NCBI GenBank assembly: GCA_036365145.1
Contig: JAEOAD010001943.1
Coordinates: 124,001-188,000 of the forward strand
Length of the DNA: 64,000 nucleotides
Direction: 5' to 3'
Source: Orientallactaga sibirica
Lineage: Eukaryota > Chordata > Mammalia > Rodentia > Dipodidae
Shown: positions 1-13,022 of the stretch, one piece after another
Layout of the letters: the number at the start of each line of letters is the position of its first letter
Position numbering within the stretch: position 1 is the first letter of the stretch
The notes under the pieces: generated by a model
The model's database searches: none
Told to the model about the DNA's origin: nothing
The model's input: the letters and a program-made list of their open reading frames with translations, nothing else
Position numbers and translations under genes: made by a program

Positions 1-1275
1 CTAAAGCAGTTTCTTTATAAAGGAAACTTCTTCAGTGCCATACACTGTACTGTGTGAAATAAGTTAATTCGCTTCTAGGAATCAGTTTAATTTCTAAGAA
101 GAAGGTTGAGTGCAGCCAGTTCAAATTTTCCTAGTTTGTGTAATCTAACAAGATGTACAAGTTAGTGGATTCGCCTCATTTCTAACATTGTTTCTTTAGA
201 AAAGAAACGTTTTCAGTACCGAACACTGTACTGTGTGAAATAAGTTAATTCACTTCTAGGAATCAGTTTAATTTCTACGAAAAATGTTGAGTGCAGCAAG
301 TTCAAACTTTCAAAGTTTGTGTACTCTAAGAAGATGTACAAGTTAGTGGATTCCCGTCATTTCTAAAGTAGTTTCTATAGAAAAGAAACATCTTTAGTAC
401 CGAACACTGTACTGTGTGAAATAAGTTATTTGGCTTCTAGGAATCAGTTTAATTTCGACAAAGATGGTCGAGTGAAGCAAGTTCAAACTTTCCTTGTTAA
501 TGTATTCTAAAAAGACGGCCAAGTTAGTAGATTCGCCTCATTTGTAAAGTAGTTTGTTGAGAAAACAAACATCTTCTTTGCAAATGATTGTACGGTGTGA
601 AATAAGCTCATTCGGTTCTAGGAATCAGTTGCTTTCCTACAAAGAAGGTTGAGTGCAGCAAGTTCAAACTTTCCTTGTTAATGTAATTCAAAAAGATGCA
701 CAACTTAGTAGATTAGCCTCATTTCTAAAGTAGTTTGTTATGAAAACAAAAATCTTCATTACCGAACACTGTACTATGTGAAATGAGCTAGTTCGGTTCT
801 AGGAATCACCTGCTTTCCTACGAAGAAGGTTGAGTGCAGCAAGTTCAAACTTTCCTAGTTTGTGTAATCTAACAAGATGTACAAGTTAGTGGTTACGTGT
901 CGTTTCTAGAGTGGTTTCTTTAAAAAACAAACATCTTCACTACTGAACACTGTACTGTGTGAAATAAGTTAATTCGGTTCTAGGAATCAGTTTCCTTTCT
1001 ACGAAGATGGTTGAATGCAGCAAGTTCAAACTTTCCTTGTTAATGTAATCTAAAAAGATGGCCAAGTTAGCAGATTCACCTCATTTGTAAAGTAGTTTGT
1101 TGAGAAAATTAACATCTTCATTGCTGAACATTGTACTGTGTGAAATAAGCTCATTCGGTTCTAGGAATCACTTGCTTTCCTACAAAGAAGGTTGAGTGCA
1201 GCAAGTTCAAACTTTCCTTTTTAATGTAATCTAAAAAGATGCACAACTTAGGAGATTGCCCTCATTTCTAAAGTA

Positions 1276-1294
1276 GTTTCTTTAGAAAAGAAAC
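1276..1294. repeat. Representative A-family dyad in a satellite monomer
   Basis: GTTTCTTTAGAAAAGAAAC is a perfect inverted repeat: 8-bp arms around a 3-nt AGA centre. This is the standard form in A-family monomers. The C family carries the same structure with a paired change (example at 5068-5086). D- and F-family monomers have one arm of each type, which leaves one mismatch. It lies just after the monomer hinge in nearly every copy. It could extrude a small hairpin or bind a dimeric protein; both are inference. Confidence 0.75.
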
Positions 1295-4200
1295 ATCTTC
1301 AGTACCGAACACTGTACTGTGTGAAATAAGTTAATTCGCTTCTAGAAATCAGTTTAATTTCTACGAAGATGCTTGAGTGCAGCAAGTTCAAACTTTCCTT
1401 GTTAAACTAATCTCAAAAGATGGCCAAGTTAGAAGATTCGCCTCATTTGTAAAGTAGTTTGTTGAGAAAACAAACATCTTCATTTCTGAACATTGTACTG
1501 TGTGAACAAAGCTAATTCTCTTCCAGAATTCAGTTTGCTTTCTCCAAATAGGGATGAGTGCAGCAAGTTCAAACTTTCTTTATTAATGTAATCTAACAAG
1601 ATGCACAACTTAGTAGACTGGCCTCATTTCTAAAGTAGTTTCTTTAGAAAAGAAACATCTTCAGTACCAAACACTGTACTGTGTGAAATAAGTTAATTCA
1701 CTTCTAGGAATCAGTTTAATTTCTATGAAGAAGGTTGAGTACAGCAAGTTCAAACTTTCCTTGTTAATGTAATCTAAAAAGATGTACAAGTTAGAGATTC
1801 GCCTCATTTGTAAAGTAGTTTGTTTAGAAAAGAAACATCTTCATTGCCAAACACTGTACTGTGTGAAATAAGCTTATTTGGTTCTAGGAATCAGTTTGCT
1901 TTCCTACAAAGATGGTTGAGTGCAGCAAGTTCAAACTTTCCTTATTAATGTAATCTAAAAAGATGCACAAGTTAGTAGATTGGCCTCATTCCTAAAGTAG
2001 TTTCTTGAGAAAACAAACATCTTCTTTGCAAACACTGTACTGTGTGAAATAAGCTCATTCGGTTCTAGGAATCAGTTTAATTTCTAAAAGAAGGTTGAGT
2101 GCAGCAAGTTCAAACTTTCCTAGTTAATGTAATCTAAAAAGATGTACAAGTTAGTGGATTAGCCTCATTTCTAAAGTAGTTTCTTTAGAAAACAAACATC
2201 TTCATTACCAAACACTGTACTGTGTGAAATAAGCTAATTTGGTTCTAGGAATCAGTTTTTTTTACGAAGAAGGTTGAGTGCAGCAAGTTCAAACTTTCCA
2301 TGTTAATGTAATCTAACAAGATGTACAAGTTAGTGTAGACGTGCCTCATTTGTAAAGTAGTTTCTTGAAAAACAAACATCTTCATTACTGAACATTGTAC
2401 TGTGTGAAATAAGCTCATTCGGTTCTAGGAATCAGTTGCCTTTCTACAAAGATGGTTGAATGCAGCAAGTTCAAACTTACCTTGTTAATGTAATCTGAAA
2501 AGATGTACAAGTTAGCAGATTCACCTCATTTCTAAAGTAGTTTCTTTAGAAAACAAACATCTTCATTACTGAACATTGTACTGTGTGAAATAAGTTAATT
2601 CGGTTCTAGGAATCAGTTTCCTTTCCACAAAGATGGTTGAGTGCAGCAAGTTCAAACTTTCCTTGTTAATGTAATCTAAAAAGATGCACAACTTAGAGAT
2701 TGCCCTCATTTGTAAAGTAGTTTGTTGAGAAAAGAAACATCTTCATTGCCGAACATTGTACTGTGTGAAATAAGCTCATTCGGTTCTAGAAATCAGTTTA
2801 ATTTCATACAAAGATGGTTGAGTGCAGCAAGTTCAAACTTTCCTTGTTAATGTAATCTCAAAAGATGCACAAGTTAGAAGATTTGCCTCATTTCCAAAGT
2901 AGTTTCTTTAGAAAACAAACATCTTCATTTCCAAACATTGTACTGTGTGAAATGATCTAATTCGGTTCTAGGAATCAGTTTGCTTTTCTCCAAAGATGGT
3001 TTAGTGCAGCAAGTTCAAACTTTCCTTTATTAATGTAATCTAAAAAGATGCACATGTTAGTAGATTTGCCTCATTGGTAAAGTAGTTTCTTTAGAAAACA
3101 AACATCTTCATTACCTAACACTGTACTGTGTGAAAAAGCTAATTCGGTTCTAGAATCAGTTTAATTTCTACAAAGAAGGTTGAGTGCAGCAAGTTTAAAC
3201 TTTCTTTGTTAATGTAATCTAAAAAGATGCACAAGTTAGTAGATTGGCCTCATTTGTAAAGTAGTTTGTTTAGAAAATTAACATCTTCATTACCAAACAC
3301 TGTACTGTGTGAAATAAGTTCATCGGTTCTATGAATCAGTTTAATTTCCTGAAAAGAAGGTTGAGTGCAGCAAGTTCAAACTTTCCTTATTAATGTAATC
3401 TAAAAAGATGCACAACTTAGTAGATTGGCCTCATTTCTAAAGTATTTTCTTGAGAAAAGAAACATCTTCAGTGCCAAACACTGTACTGTGTGAAATGTTC
3501 ATTTGCTTCTAGGAATCAGTTTAATTTCTAAGAAGAAGGTTGAGTGCAACAAGTTCAAACTTTCCTTGTTAATGTAATCTAACAAGATGTACAAGTTAGT
3601 AGATTGGCCTCATTTCTAAAGTAGTTTCTTTAGAAAAGAAACATCTTCATTACCAAACACTGTACTATGTGAAATAAGTTAATTTGGTTCTAGGAATCAG
3701 TTTAATTTTTACGAAGAAGGTTGAGTGCAGCAAGTTCAAACTTTCCATGTTAATGTAATCTACAAAATGGCCAAGATACTAGATTCGCCTCATTTGTAAA
3801 GTAGTTTCTTGAGAAAACAAACATCTTCATTGCCAAACATTGTACTGTGTGAAATAAGCTCATTCGGTTCTAGGAATCAGTTTCTTTTCTACAAAGAAGG
3901 TTGAGTGCAGCAAGTTCAAACTTACCTTGTTTGTGTAATCTGACAAGATAGCCAAGTTAGTGGATTCACCTCATTTCTAAAGTGGTTTCTTTAGAAAACA
4001 AACATCTTCAGTACTGAACACTGTACTGTGTGAAATAAGTTAATTCGGTTCTAGGAATCAGTTTCCTTTCCACGAAGATGGTTGAGTTTAGCAAGTTCAA
4101 ACTTTCCTTGTTAATGTAATCTCAAAAGATGTACAAGTTAGCAGATTGGCCTCATTTGTAAAGTAGTTTGTTGAGAAAATTAACATCATCATTGCGAACA

Positions 4201-5067
4201 TTGTACTGTGTGAAATAAGCTCATTCGGTTCTAGGAATCACTTGCTTTCATACAAAGAAGGTTGAGTGCAGTAAGTTCAAACTTTCCTTGTTAATGTAAT
4301 CTAAAAAGATGCACAACTTAGTAGATTTGCCTCATTTCCAATGTAGTGTCTTTAGAAAACAATCCTTCATTGCCAAACATTGTACTGTGTGAAATGATCT
4401 AATTCGGTTCTAGGAATCAGTTTACTTTCTACGAAGATGGTTTAGTTTAGCAAGTTCAAACTTTCCTTGATAATGTAATATAAAAAGATGTCCATGTTAG
4501 TAGATTTGCCTCATTGGTAAAGAAGTTTGTTGAGAAAACAACCATCTTCATTACCTAACATTGTACTGTGTGAAGAAAGCTAATTCGGTTCTAGAATTCA
4601 GTTGCTTTCCTACAAAGACGGATGAGTGCAGCAAGTTTAAACTTTCTTTCTTAATGTAATATAAGAAGATGCACAAGTTGGTAGATTGGCCTCATTTCTA
4701 AAGTAGTTTCTTAAGAAAAGAAACATCTTTAGTACCTAAGACTGTAATGTGTGAAATAAGTTAATTCGCTTCTAGGAATCAGTTTAATTTCTATGAAGAA
4801 GGTTGAGTGCAGCTAGGTCAAACTTTCCTAGTTTGTGTAATCGAAGAAGATGTACAAGTTAGTGGATTCGCCTCATTTCTAAAGGATTTTGTTGAGAAAA
4901 CAAACATCTTCATTGCCAAACATTGTACTGTGTGAAATCAGCTCATTCGGTTCTAGGAATTAGTTGCTTTCCTACAAAGAAGGTTCAGTGCAGCAAGTTC
5001 AAACTTTCCTTGTTAATGTAATCTAAAAAGATGCACAACTTAGTAGATTGGCCTCATTTCTAAAGTA

Positions 5068-5086
5068 GTTTGTTTAGAAAACAAAC
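5068..5086. repeat. Representative C-family dyad with paired substitution
   Basis: GTTTGTTTAGAAAACAAAC is again a perfect 8-3-8 inverted repeat. Compared with the A-family dyad at 1276-1294, C has become G in the left arm and G has become C in the right arm, so the pairing is kept. The B family has GTTTGTTGAGAAAACAAAC, which keeps seven pairs. Confidence 0.75.
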
Positions 5087-6780
5087 ATCTTCATTACTGA
5101 ACACTGTACTATGTGAAACGAGCTAGTTCGGTTCAAGGAATCACTTGCTTTCCTACGAAGAAGGCTGAGTGTAGCAAGTTCAAACTTTCCTAGTTTGTGC
5201 AATCTGACAAGATGTACAAGTTAGTGGATTCGCGTCATTTATAAAGTGGTTCCTTTAGAAAACAAACATCTTCAGTACTGAACACTGTACTGAGTCAAAT
5301 AAGTTAATTTGGTTCTAGGAATCTGTTTCCTTTCCACGAAGAAGGTTGAGTGAAGCAATTTCAAACTTTCCTTGTTAATGTAATCTGAAAAGATAGCCAA
5401 GTTAGCAGATTCACCTCATTTGTAAAGTAGTTTGTTGAGAAAATTAACATCTTCATTGCCGAACATTGTACTGTGTGAAATAAGCTCATTCGGTTCTAGG
5501 AATCACTTGCTGTCCTACAAAGAACGTTGAGTGCAGCAAGTTCAAGCTTTCCTTGTTAATGTCGTCTAAAAAGATGTACAACTTAGTAGATTGGCCTCAT
5601 TTCTAAAGTAGTTTCTTTAGAAAGGAAACATCTTCAGTGCCGAACACTGTACTGTGTGAAATAAGTTAATTCGCCTCTAGGAATCAGTGTAATTTCTACG
5701 AAGAAGGTTGAATGCAGCAAGTTCAAATTTTCCTAGTTTGTGTAATCTAACAAGATGTGCAAGTTAGTGGATTCGCCTCATTTCTAACGCAGTTTCTATA
5801 GAAAATAAACATCTTCAGTACCAAACACTGTACTGTGTGAAAAAAGGTAATTCCCTTCTAGGAATGAGTTTAATTTCTACGAAGATGGTTGATTTTAGCA
5901 TGTTCAAACTTTCCTGGTTAATGTAATCTAAAAAGATGTCCAAGTTAATAGATTTGCCTCATTTGTAAAGCAGTTTGTTGAGAAAACAATATCTTCATTG
6001 CCGAACATTGTACTGTGTAAAAAATGCTCATTTGGTTCTAGAATTCAGTTGCTTTCCTACAAAGACGGTTGAGTGCAGCAAGTTCAAACTTTCCTTGTTA
6101 ATGTAATCTAAAGAGATGCACAACTTAGTAGATTGGCCACATTTCTAAAGTAGTTTCTTTAGAAAAGAAACATTTTCAGTACCGAACACTGTACTGTGTG
6201 AATAAGTTAATTCGCTTCCAGGAATCAGTTTAATTTCTACGAAAAAGGTTGAGTGCGGCAAGTTCAAACTTTCCTAGTTTGTGTACTCTAAGAAGATGTA
6301 CAAGTTAGTGGATTCGCATCATTTCTAAAGCAGTTTCTATAGAAAAGAAACATCTTTAGTACCGAACACTGTACTGTGTGAAATAAGTTAATTTGCTTCT
6401 AGGAATCAGTTTCCTTTCTATGAAGATAGTTGAGTTGCAGCAAGTTCAAACTTTCCTTGTTAATGTAATCTGAAAAGATGCACAACTTAGTAGATTGGCC
6501 TCATTTCTAAAGTAGTTTGTTTAGGAAAGAAACATCTTCATTACCGAACACTGTACTATGTGAAATGAGCTAGTTAGATTCTAGGAATCACTTGGTTTCC
6601 TACGAAGAAGGTTGAGTGCAGCAAGTTCAAACTTTCGTACTTTGTGTAATCTAACAAGATGTACGAGTTAGGGGATTAGCCTTGTTACTAAAGTGGTTTC
6701 TTTAGAAAACAAACATCTTCAGAACTGAACACTGAACTGTGTGAAATAAGTTAATTCGCTTCTAGGAATCAGTTTCCTTT

Positions 6781-6900
6781 CTACGAATATGGTGGAGTGC
6801 AGCAAGTTCCATCTTTCCTTGTTAATGTACTATGTGAAATGAGCTAGTTCGGTTCTAGGAATCACTTGCTTTCTACGAAGAAGGTTGAGTGCAGCAAGTT
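6781..6900 (+). repeat. Fused monomer, about 88-bp internal deletion
   Basis: At about 6826 the text runs from TTAATGTA of one monomer straight into CTATGTGAAATGAG of a C-type monomer. The normal path between these points is about 88 bp (the AATCTAAAAAGATG part, the hinge and the dyad). TGTA is shared at the join, so the deletion probably used microhomology. Confidence 0.7.
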
Positions 6901-7499
6901 CACACTTTCCTACTTTGTGTAATCTAACAATATGTACGTTAGTGGATTCGCGTCATTTCTAAATTCGTTTCTTTAGAAAACAAACGTCTTCAGTACTGAA
7001 CACTGTACTGTGCGAAATAAGTTAATTGGGTTCTAGGAATCAGTTTCCTTTCTACGAAAATGGTTGAGTTTAGCAAGTTCAAACTTTCCTTGTTAATGTT
7101 ATCTAAAATGATGTCCAAGTTAGTAGATTCGCCTCATTTCTAAAGTAGTTTCTTTAGAAAACAAACCTTCATTGCCAAACATTGTACTGTGTGAAATGAC
7201 CTAATTCGGTTCAAGAAATCAGTTTACTTTCTACCAAGATGGTTGAGTTTAGCAAGGTCAAACTTTCCTTGTTAATGCAATCTAAAAAGATGTACAAGTT
7301 AGTACATTTACCTCATTGGTAACGTAGTTTGTTGAGAAAACAAACATCTTCATTGCCGAACATTGTACTGTGTGAAAAAAGCTGATTTGGATCTGGAATT
7401 CAGTTGCTTTCCTCCAAAGACGTTTGAGTGCAGCAAGTTAAACTTACCTTGTTAATGTAATCTAAAAAGATCCACAACGTTGTAGATTGGCCTCATTTC

Positions 7500-8404
7500 T
7501 AAAGTAGTTTCTTTAGAAAAGAAACATCTTCAGTACTGAACACTGTACTGTGTGAAATAAGTTAATTCGGTTCTAGGTATCAGTTTAATTTCTACGAAGA
7601 TGGTTGAGTGCAGCAAGATCAAACTTTCCTTGTTAATGTAATCTAAAAATATGGCCAAGTTAGTAGATTCGCCTCATTTGTAAAGTAGTTTGTTGAGCAA
7701 ACAAACATCTTCATTGCCAAACATTGTACTGTGTGAAATAAGCTCATTCGGTTCTAGCAATCAGTTGCTTTCCTACAAAGAAGGTTCAGTGCAGCAAGTT
7801 CAAACTTTCCTTGTTAATGTAATCTGACAAGATGCACAACTTAGTAGATTGGCCTCATTTCTAAAGAAGTTTGTTTAGAAAACAAACATCTTCATTACCG
7901 AAGACTATACTATGTGAAATGAGCTAGTTCGGTTCTAGGAATCACTTGCTTTCCTACGAAGAAGGTTGAGTGCAGCAAGTTCAAACTTTCCTAGTTTGTG
8001 TAATCTAACAAGATGTACAAGTTAGTGGGTTCGCGTCATTTCTAAAGTGCTTTCTTTGGAAAACAAACATCTTCAGTTCTGAACACTGTACTATGTGAAA
8101 TAAGTTAATTCGGTTCTAGGAAACAGTTTCCTTTCCACGAAGATGGTTGAGTGCAGCAAGTTCAAACTTTCCTTGTTAATGTAATCTAAAAAGATGGCCA
8201 AGTTAGCAGATTCACCTCATTTGTAAATCAGATTGTTGAGAAAATTTACATATTTATTTCCAAACATTGTACTGTGTGAAATAAGCTCATTCGGTTCTAG
8301 GAAACACTTGCTTTCCTACAAAGTAGGTTGAGTGCAGCAAGTTCAAACTTTCCTTGTTAATGTAATCTAAAAAGATGCACAACTTAGTAGATTGGCCTCA
8401 TTTC
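7500..8404 (+). repeat. Clear A-B-C-D-E higher-order unit, 905 bp
   Basis: Five monomers follow in order: A (hinge 7500, CTTCAGTA, later TTTAATTTC), B (7681, CATTGCC, GCTCATTCGG, TGCTTTCC), C (7862, CTATGTGAAATGAGCTAG, ACTTGCTTTCC, AGTTTGTGTAATCTAACAAG), D (8043, GTGAAATAAG, TTTCCTTTCC) and E (8224, GAAAATTTACA, ACTTGC). The next A hinge is at 8405, exactly 905 bp (5 x 181) after the first. Family names are mine. The same order appears at about 32171-33076 and onward, again with a 905-bp step. Confidence 0.75.
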
Positions 8405-10860
8405 TAAAGTAGTTTCTTTAGAAAAGAAACATCTTCAGTACCAAACACTGTACTTTGTGAAATAAGTTAATTCGCTTCTAGGAATCAGTTTAATTTCTAC
8501 GAAGATGGTTGAGTTTAGCAAGTTCAAACTTTCCTTGTTAATGTAATTTAAAAAGATGTCCAAGGTAGTAGATTTGCATCATTGGTAAAGTAGTTCGTTG
8601 AGAAAACAAACATCTTCATTGCCGAACATTGTACTGTGTGAAAAAAGCACATTCGGTTCTAGACTTCAGTTGCGTTCCTACAAAGACGGTTGAGTGCAGC
8701 AAGTTCAAACTTTCCTTGTTAATGCAATCTAAAAATATGCACAACTTAGTACATTGGCCTCATTTCTAAAGTAGTTTCTTTATAGAAGAAACATCTTCAG
8801 TACCGAACACTATACTGTGTGAAATAAGTTAATTCGGTTCTAAAAATCAGTTTCCATTCTAGGAAGATGGTGGAGTTTAGCAAGTTCAAACTTTCCTTGT
8901 TAAGGTAATCTAAAAAGATGCCCATGTTAGTAGATTCCCCTCATTTCTAAAGTAGATTCTTTAGAAAACAAACCTTCATTGCCAAACTTTGTACTGTGTG
9001 AAGTGAGCTAATTCGGTTCTAGGAATCAGTTTACTTTCTACGAAGATGGTTGAGTTTAGCAAGTTCAAACTTTCCTTGTTAATGTGATCTAAAAAGATGT
9101 CCAAGTTAGTAGATTTGCCTCATTGGTAAAGTACTTTGTTGAGAAAACAAACATCTTCATTGCCGAACATTGTACTGTATGAAAAAAGCTAATTTAGTTC
9201 TAGAATTCAGTTGCTTTGCTACAAAGAAGGTTGAGTGCAGCAAGTTCTAACTTTCCTTGTTAAAGTAATCTAAGAAGATTCACTACTTAGTAGATTGGCC
9301 TCATTTCTAAAGTAGTTTGTTTAGAAAACTTACATCTTCATTACCTAACACTGTTCTGTGTGAAATAAGTTAATTCGCTTCTAGGAATCAGTTTAATTTC
9401 TACGAAGATGGTTGAGTGCAGCAAGTTCAAACTTTCCTTGTTAATATAATCTCAATGGATGGCTAAGTTAGAACATTCGCCTCATTTGTAAAGTAGTTTG
9501 TTGAGAAAACAAACATCTTCATTGCCGAACATTGTACTGTGTGAAACAAGCTCATTCGGTTCTAGAATACAGTTGCTTTCCTACAAAGACGGTTGAGTGC
9601 AGCAAGTTCAAACTTTCCTTGTTAATGTAATCTAAAAAGATGTACAAGTTAGTGGATTCGCCTCATTTCTAAAGTAGCGTCTTTAGAAAAGAAACATCTT
9701 CAGTACCGTACACTGTACTGTGTGAAAAAAGTTAATTCGCTTCTAGGAATCAGTTTAATTTCTACGAGTACGGTTGAGTGCAGCTAGTTCAAACTTTCCT
9801 TGTTAATGTGATCTAAATAGATGGGCAAGTTAGTAGATTCGCCTCATTTGTAAAGTAGTTTGTTGAGAAAACAAACATCTTCATTGCCAAATATTGTACT
9901 GTGGGAAATAAGCTCATTCAGTTCTAGGAATCAGTTGCTTTCCTTCAAAGAAGGTTGAGTACAGCAAGTTCAAACTTTCCTGTTAATGTAATCTAAAAAG
10001 ATGCACAAGTTAGTAGATTGGCCTCATTTCTAAAGTAGTTTGTTTAGAAAACAAACATCTTCATTACCGCACACTGTACTATGTGAAATGAGCTAGTTCA
10101 GTTCTACGAATCACTTGTTTCCTACGAAGAAGGTTGAGTGCAGCAAGTTCAAACTTTCCTAGTTTGTTTAATCTAACAAGATGTACAGGTTAGTGGAATC
10201 GCGTCATTTCTAAAGTGGTTCCTTTAGAAAACAAACATCTTCAGTACTGAACACATGTACTGTGTGAAATACGTTAATTCGGTTCAAGGAATCAGTTTCC
10301 TTTCCACGAAGTTGGTTGAGTGCAGCAAGTTCAAACTTTCCTTGTTAATGTAATCTAAAAAGATGGCCAAGATAGCCGACTCACCTCATTTGTAGAGTAG
10401 TTTGTTGAGAACATTAACGTCTTCATTGCTGATCATTGTACTGTGTGAAATAAGCTCGTTCTGTTCTTGGAATCACATGCTTTCCTACAAAAAAGGTTGA
10501 GTGCAGCAAGTTCAAACTTTCCTTGTTAATGTAATCTAAAAAGATACACAACTTAGTAATTTGGCCTCATTTCTAAAGTAGTTTCTTTAAAAAAGAAACA
10601 TCTTCAGTACCAAACACTGTACTTTGTGAAATAAGTTAATTCGCTTCTAGGAATCAGTTTAATTTCTACGAAGATGTTTGAGTTTAGAAAGTTCAAACTT
10701 TCCTTGTTAATGTAATCTGAAAAGATGCACAACGTAGTAGATTGGCCTCATTTCTAAAGTAGTTTGTTTAGAATACAAACATCTTCATTACCGAACACTG
10801 TACTATGTGAAATAAGCTAGTTCGGTTCTAGGAATCACTTGCTTTCCTACGAAGAATGTT

Positions 10861-10900
10861 GAGTGCAGCAAGTTCAAACATCTTCAGTATCGAACACAGT
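10861..10900 (+). repeat. Fused monomer, about 82-bp internal deletion
   Basis: AGTTCAAAC, which normally continues into TTTCC, is followed here directly by ATCTTCAGTATCG from the next monomer's dyad region. CAAAC is shared by the two broken ends (TTCAAAC and AAAACAAAC), so this is a microhomology join that removed about 82 bp. Confidence 0.7.
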
Positions 10901-13022
10901 ACTGTGTGAAATAAGTTAAATCTAATCTAGGAATCAGTTTCCTTTCTACGAAGATGGTTGAGATTAGCAAGTTCAAACTTTCCTTGTTAATGTAATGTAA
11001 AAAGATGTCCAAGTTAGTAGATTCGCCTCATTTCTAAAGTAGTTTCTTTAGAAAACAAGCCTTCATTGCCAAACATTGTACTGTTTGAAATGAGCTAATT
11101 CGGATCTAGGAATCAGTTTACTTTCTATGAAGATGGTTAAGTTTAGCAAGTTCAAACTTTCCTTGTTAATGTAATCTAAAAAGATGTCCAAGTTAGTAGA
11201 TTTGCCTCATTGGTAAAGTAGTTTTTTGAGAAAACAAACATCTTAATTGCCGAACATTGTACTGTGTGAAAAAAGCTAATTTATTTCTAGAATTCTGTTG
11301 CTTTCCTACAAAGATGGTTGAGTGGAGCAAGTTCAAACTTTCCTTGGAAATGTAATCTAAAAAGATGCACAACGTAGTAGATTGGCCTCATTTCTAAAGT
11401 AGTTTCTTTAAAAAAGAAACATCTTCAGTACCGAACACTGTACTGTGTGAAATAAGTTAATTCGCTTCTTGGAATCAGTTTAATTTCTACGAAGAAGGTT
11501 GAGTGCAGCAAGTTCATATTTTCCTAGTTTGTGTAATCTAACAAGATGTATAAATTAGTGGATTCGCCTCATTTCTCACGTAGTTCCTTTAGATAAGAAA
11601 CATCTTCAGTACCAAACACTGTACTGTGTGAAATAAGTTAATTCGCTTTCTAGGAATCAGTTTCATTTCTACGAAGATGGTTGAGTTTAGCAAGTGCAAA
11701 CTTTCCTTGTTAATGTAATCTAAAACGATGTCCAAGTTAGTAGATTCGCCTCATTGGTAAAGTAGTTTGTTGAGAAAACAAACATCTTCATTGCTGAACA
11801 TTGTACTGTGTGAAAAAAGCTCATTCGTTTATAGAATTCAGTTGCTTTCCTACAAAGACGGGTGAGTGCAGCAAGTTCAAACTTTCCTTGTTAATGTAAT
11901 CTAAAAAGATGTCCAAGTTAGTAGATTTGCCTCATTGGTAAAGTAGTTCATTGAGAAAACAAACATCTTCATTGCCGAACATTGTACTGTGTGAAAAAAG
12001 CTAATTTATTTCTAGAATTCAGTTGCTTTCCTACAAAGAAGATTGAGTACAGCCAGTTCAAACTTTCCTTGTTAATGTAATCTAAAACGATGCACAACTT
12101 AGTAGATTGGCCTCATTTCTAAAGTAGTTTCTTTAGAAAGGAAACATCTTCAGTACCGAAAACTGTATTGTGTGAAATGAGTTAATTCGCTTCTAGGAAT
12201 CAGTTTAATTTCTACGAAGATGGTTTAGTGCAGCAAGTTCAAACGTTCCTAGTTTGTGTAATCTAACAATCTGTAGAAGTTACTGGATTCGTGTCATTTC
12301 TAAATTAGTTTCTTTAGAAAACAAACATCTTCAGTACTGAACACTGTACTGTGTGAAATAAGTTAATTTGGTTCTAGGAATCAGTGTCCTTTCTACGAAG
12401 ATGGTTGAGTTTAGCAAGTTCAAACTTTCCTTGTTAATGTAATCTAAAAAGATGTCCAAGTTAGTAGATTTGCCTCATTGCTAAAGTAGTTTGTTGAGAA
12501 AACAAACATCTTCAATGCCGAACATTGTACTGTGTGAAAAAAGCTAATTTAGTTCTAGAATTCAGTTGCTCTCCTGCAAAGACGGTTGAGTGCAGCAAGT
12601 TCAAACTTTCCTAGTGTGTGTAATCTAACAATATGTACAAGTTAGTGGATTCGCGTCATTTCTAACTTAGTTTCTTTAGAAAACAAACCTTCATTGCCAA
12701 ACTTTGTACTGTGTGAAATGAGCTAATTCGGTTCTAGGAATCAGTTTACTTTCTACGAAGATGGTTGAGTTTAGTAAGTTCAAACTTTCCTTGGTAATGT
12801 AATCTAAAAAGATGGCAAAGTTAGAAGATTCGCCTCATTTGTAAAGTACTTTGTTGAGAAAACAAACATCTTCATTGCCGAACATTGTAATGTGTGAAAT
12901 AAGCTCATTCGGTTCTAGGAATCAGTTGCTTTCCTACAAAGTAGGTTGAGTGCAGCAAGTTCAAACTTTCTGTCTTAATGTAATCTGAAAAGATGCACAA
13001 GTAAATAGATTGGGCTCATTTC

